A stretch of DNA of 6,186 bases from Microbacteriaceae bacterium (GTDB taxonomy: Bacteria > Actinomycetota > Actinomycetes > Actinomycetales > Microbacteriaceae). The stretch covers positions 1 through 6,186 of the forward strand of contig JAODAY010000331.1 of assembly GCA_025463665.1 (NCBI GenBank). The letters run 5' to 3'. Under the pieces are notes generated by a model. It did not search any database. It saw nothing but the letters and a program-made list of their open reading frames with translations, and was not told the origin of the DNA. This document shows, in pieces, positions 5,451-6,186 of the stretch. The number at the start of each line of letters is the position of its first letter. Position 1 is the stretch's first letter. Position numbers and translations under genes: made by a program.

Positions 5451-6186
5451 ATGCCCACGAACCCCCCGTCACAGCCCCATGCCGACACCCCGGCCGCTCC
5501 CCCGCCCCCCATGCCGCCGCCGCTGGCCGGCAACCGTTTCTTTGCCTGGATGCGCTCCCTCGGACTCACCCGTGAACCGGGATGGATCGGCGGCGTCTCC
5601 TCCGGCATCGCGATGCGCCTCGGCATCGACCCGCTCATCGTGCGCGGAATCCTCGTCGTCGTCGCCGTGCTCGGCGGCCCCGCCCTGCTGCTCTACGCCG
5701 CGGCCTGGCTGCTGCTGCCCGACCGCAATGACAAGATCCACCTCGAGGAGGTATTCCACGGCCGCATCGAGTCGCCTATCGCCGGCATCGGCGCGCTCGT
5801 GTTCCTCAGCATCCTGCCCGTCACCCAGGGTTTCTGGTTCGCCGGCTCCTCTTACTGGGGCCAGCCGTACTGGGGTGCATCGTTCGGACGCGCACTGTGG
5901 ACGGTGGTCCTCCTCGGCCTCCTCGTCTGGTTCATCGTCTGGGTCGCACGCCGCTCCAGTCAGGACCACGCCGTGCCCACTGTGACATCGGCGACGACTA
6001 ACGACCGGCCGGACACCGTGCCGAGCGAGTACCCCGCGACATCCGACGCCCTCGCCATGGCGAGCGGCGCGACCGACGCGACGGAGTTCGAAGCGACAAC
6101 GGCCGGCGGCCAGTGGGCGGCGCCGCCTGACGCCCGCCCGCCCGCCCCCAGCTCCACCGCCTCGGCGGAGGAGTTCGCCGCCTGGC
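5451..6186 (+). CDS. PspC domain-containing membrane protein, partial (C-terminus outside window)
   Basis: The 245 visible residues begin MPTNPPSQPHADTPAAPPPP, a Pro/Ala-rich cytoplasmic leader. A PspC domain follows at about 33-92, with TREPGWIGGVSSGIAMRLGI and a long hydrophobic helix ending YAAAWLLLPD. Two more predicted membrane helices lie at about 110-128 and 148-166. After VWVARRSSQ comes a long Ala/Thr/Pro-rich low-complexity tail that runs off the window. PspC-domain proteins are integral membrane components of envelope-stress responses. Divergent orientation from a PspC-domain kinase resembles actinobacterial three-component systems where such a protein modulates the kinase (EsrI of Corynebacterium; LiaF in Firmicutes plays the analogous role). 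That role here is inference. ATG 5451 is the only upstream in-frame start; it has no clear Shine-Dalgarno. ATG 5511 (residue 21) is possible. Confidence 0.85.
   Translation, partial: MPTNPPSQPHADTPAAPPPPMPPPLAGNRFFAWMRSLGLTREPGWIGGVSSGIAMRLGIDPLIVRGILVVVAVLGGPALLLYAAAWLLLPDRNDKIHLEEVFHGRIESPIAGIGALVFLSILPVTQGFWFAGSSYWGQPYWGASFGRALWTVVLLGLLVWFIVWVARRSSQDHAVPTVTSATTNDRPDTVPSEYPATSDALAMASGATDATEFEATTAGGQWAAPPDARPPAPSSTASAEEFAAW

Overview
The window looks like a piece of chromosome from a high-GC Gram-positive actinobacterium, most likely Microbacteriaceae or a close relative. The evidence is strong G/C bias at third codon positions, GTG and TTG starts, the tRNA-Trp-secE-nusG order, a NusG with a long acidic N-terminal extension, and a PspC-domain histidine kinase beside a NarL-type regulator. 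I see no insertion sequence, integrase, phage gene, CRISPR array or replication origin.

Left part (1-1135, minus strand): a core transcription and secretion cluster read right to left, tRNA-Trp(CCA), then secE, then nusG. nusG runs off the left edge of the window; in relatives the next genes would be rplK and rplA. A 263-bp divergent region (1136-1398) separates this cluster from a plus-strand class I aminotransferase (1399-2616). That gene appears to be transcribed from a TAGACT -10 box so close to its GTG start that the message would be leaderless.

Middle (2617-3277): there is no intact conserved gene. A plus-strand reading frame from 2785 resembles the N-terminal half of the actinobacterial DUF559/AbiEi-like 'endonuclease domain' proteins. 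The resemblance stops near 3216, and the frame then runs antisense into the end of the response regulator gene. An 8-bp inverted repeat and a perfect 18-bp tandem duplication lie at this junction, which suggests a decayed gene and a local rearrangement.

Right part (3278-6186): a LuxR/NarL response regulator and, upstream of it on the same minus strand, a PspC-domain sensor histidine kinase. A 159-bp spacer with repeats and a G-rich (potential quadruplex) tract separates them. Divergently transcribed across a 103-bp intergenic region is a second PspC-domain membrane protein, cut off by the right edge. The three genes together resemble the three-component envelope-stress systems of actinobacteria (EsrISR of Corynebacterium) and, by analogy, LiaFSR of Firmicutes: an accessory membrane protein, a membrane kinase and a DNA-binding regulator.

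Most of the window is conserved and ordinary. The less ordinary parts are the degraded DUF559 gene with its junction, the repeat-filled kinase-regulator spacer, and the over-represented word CGGATGCCG.
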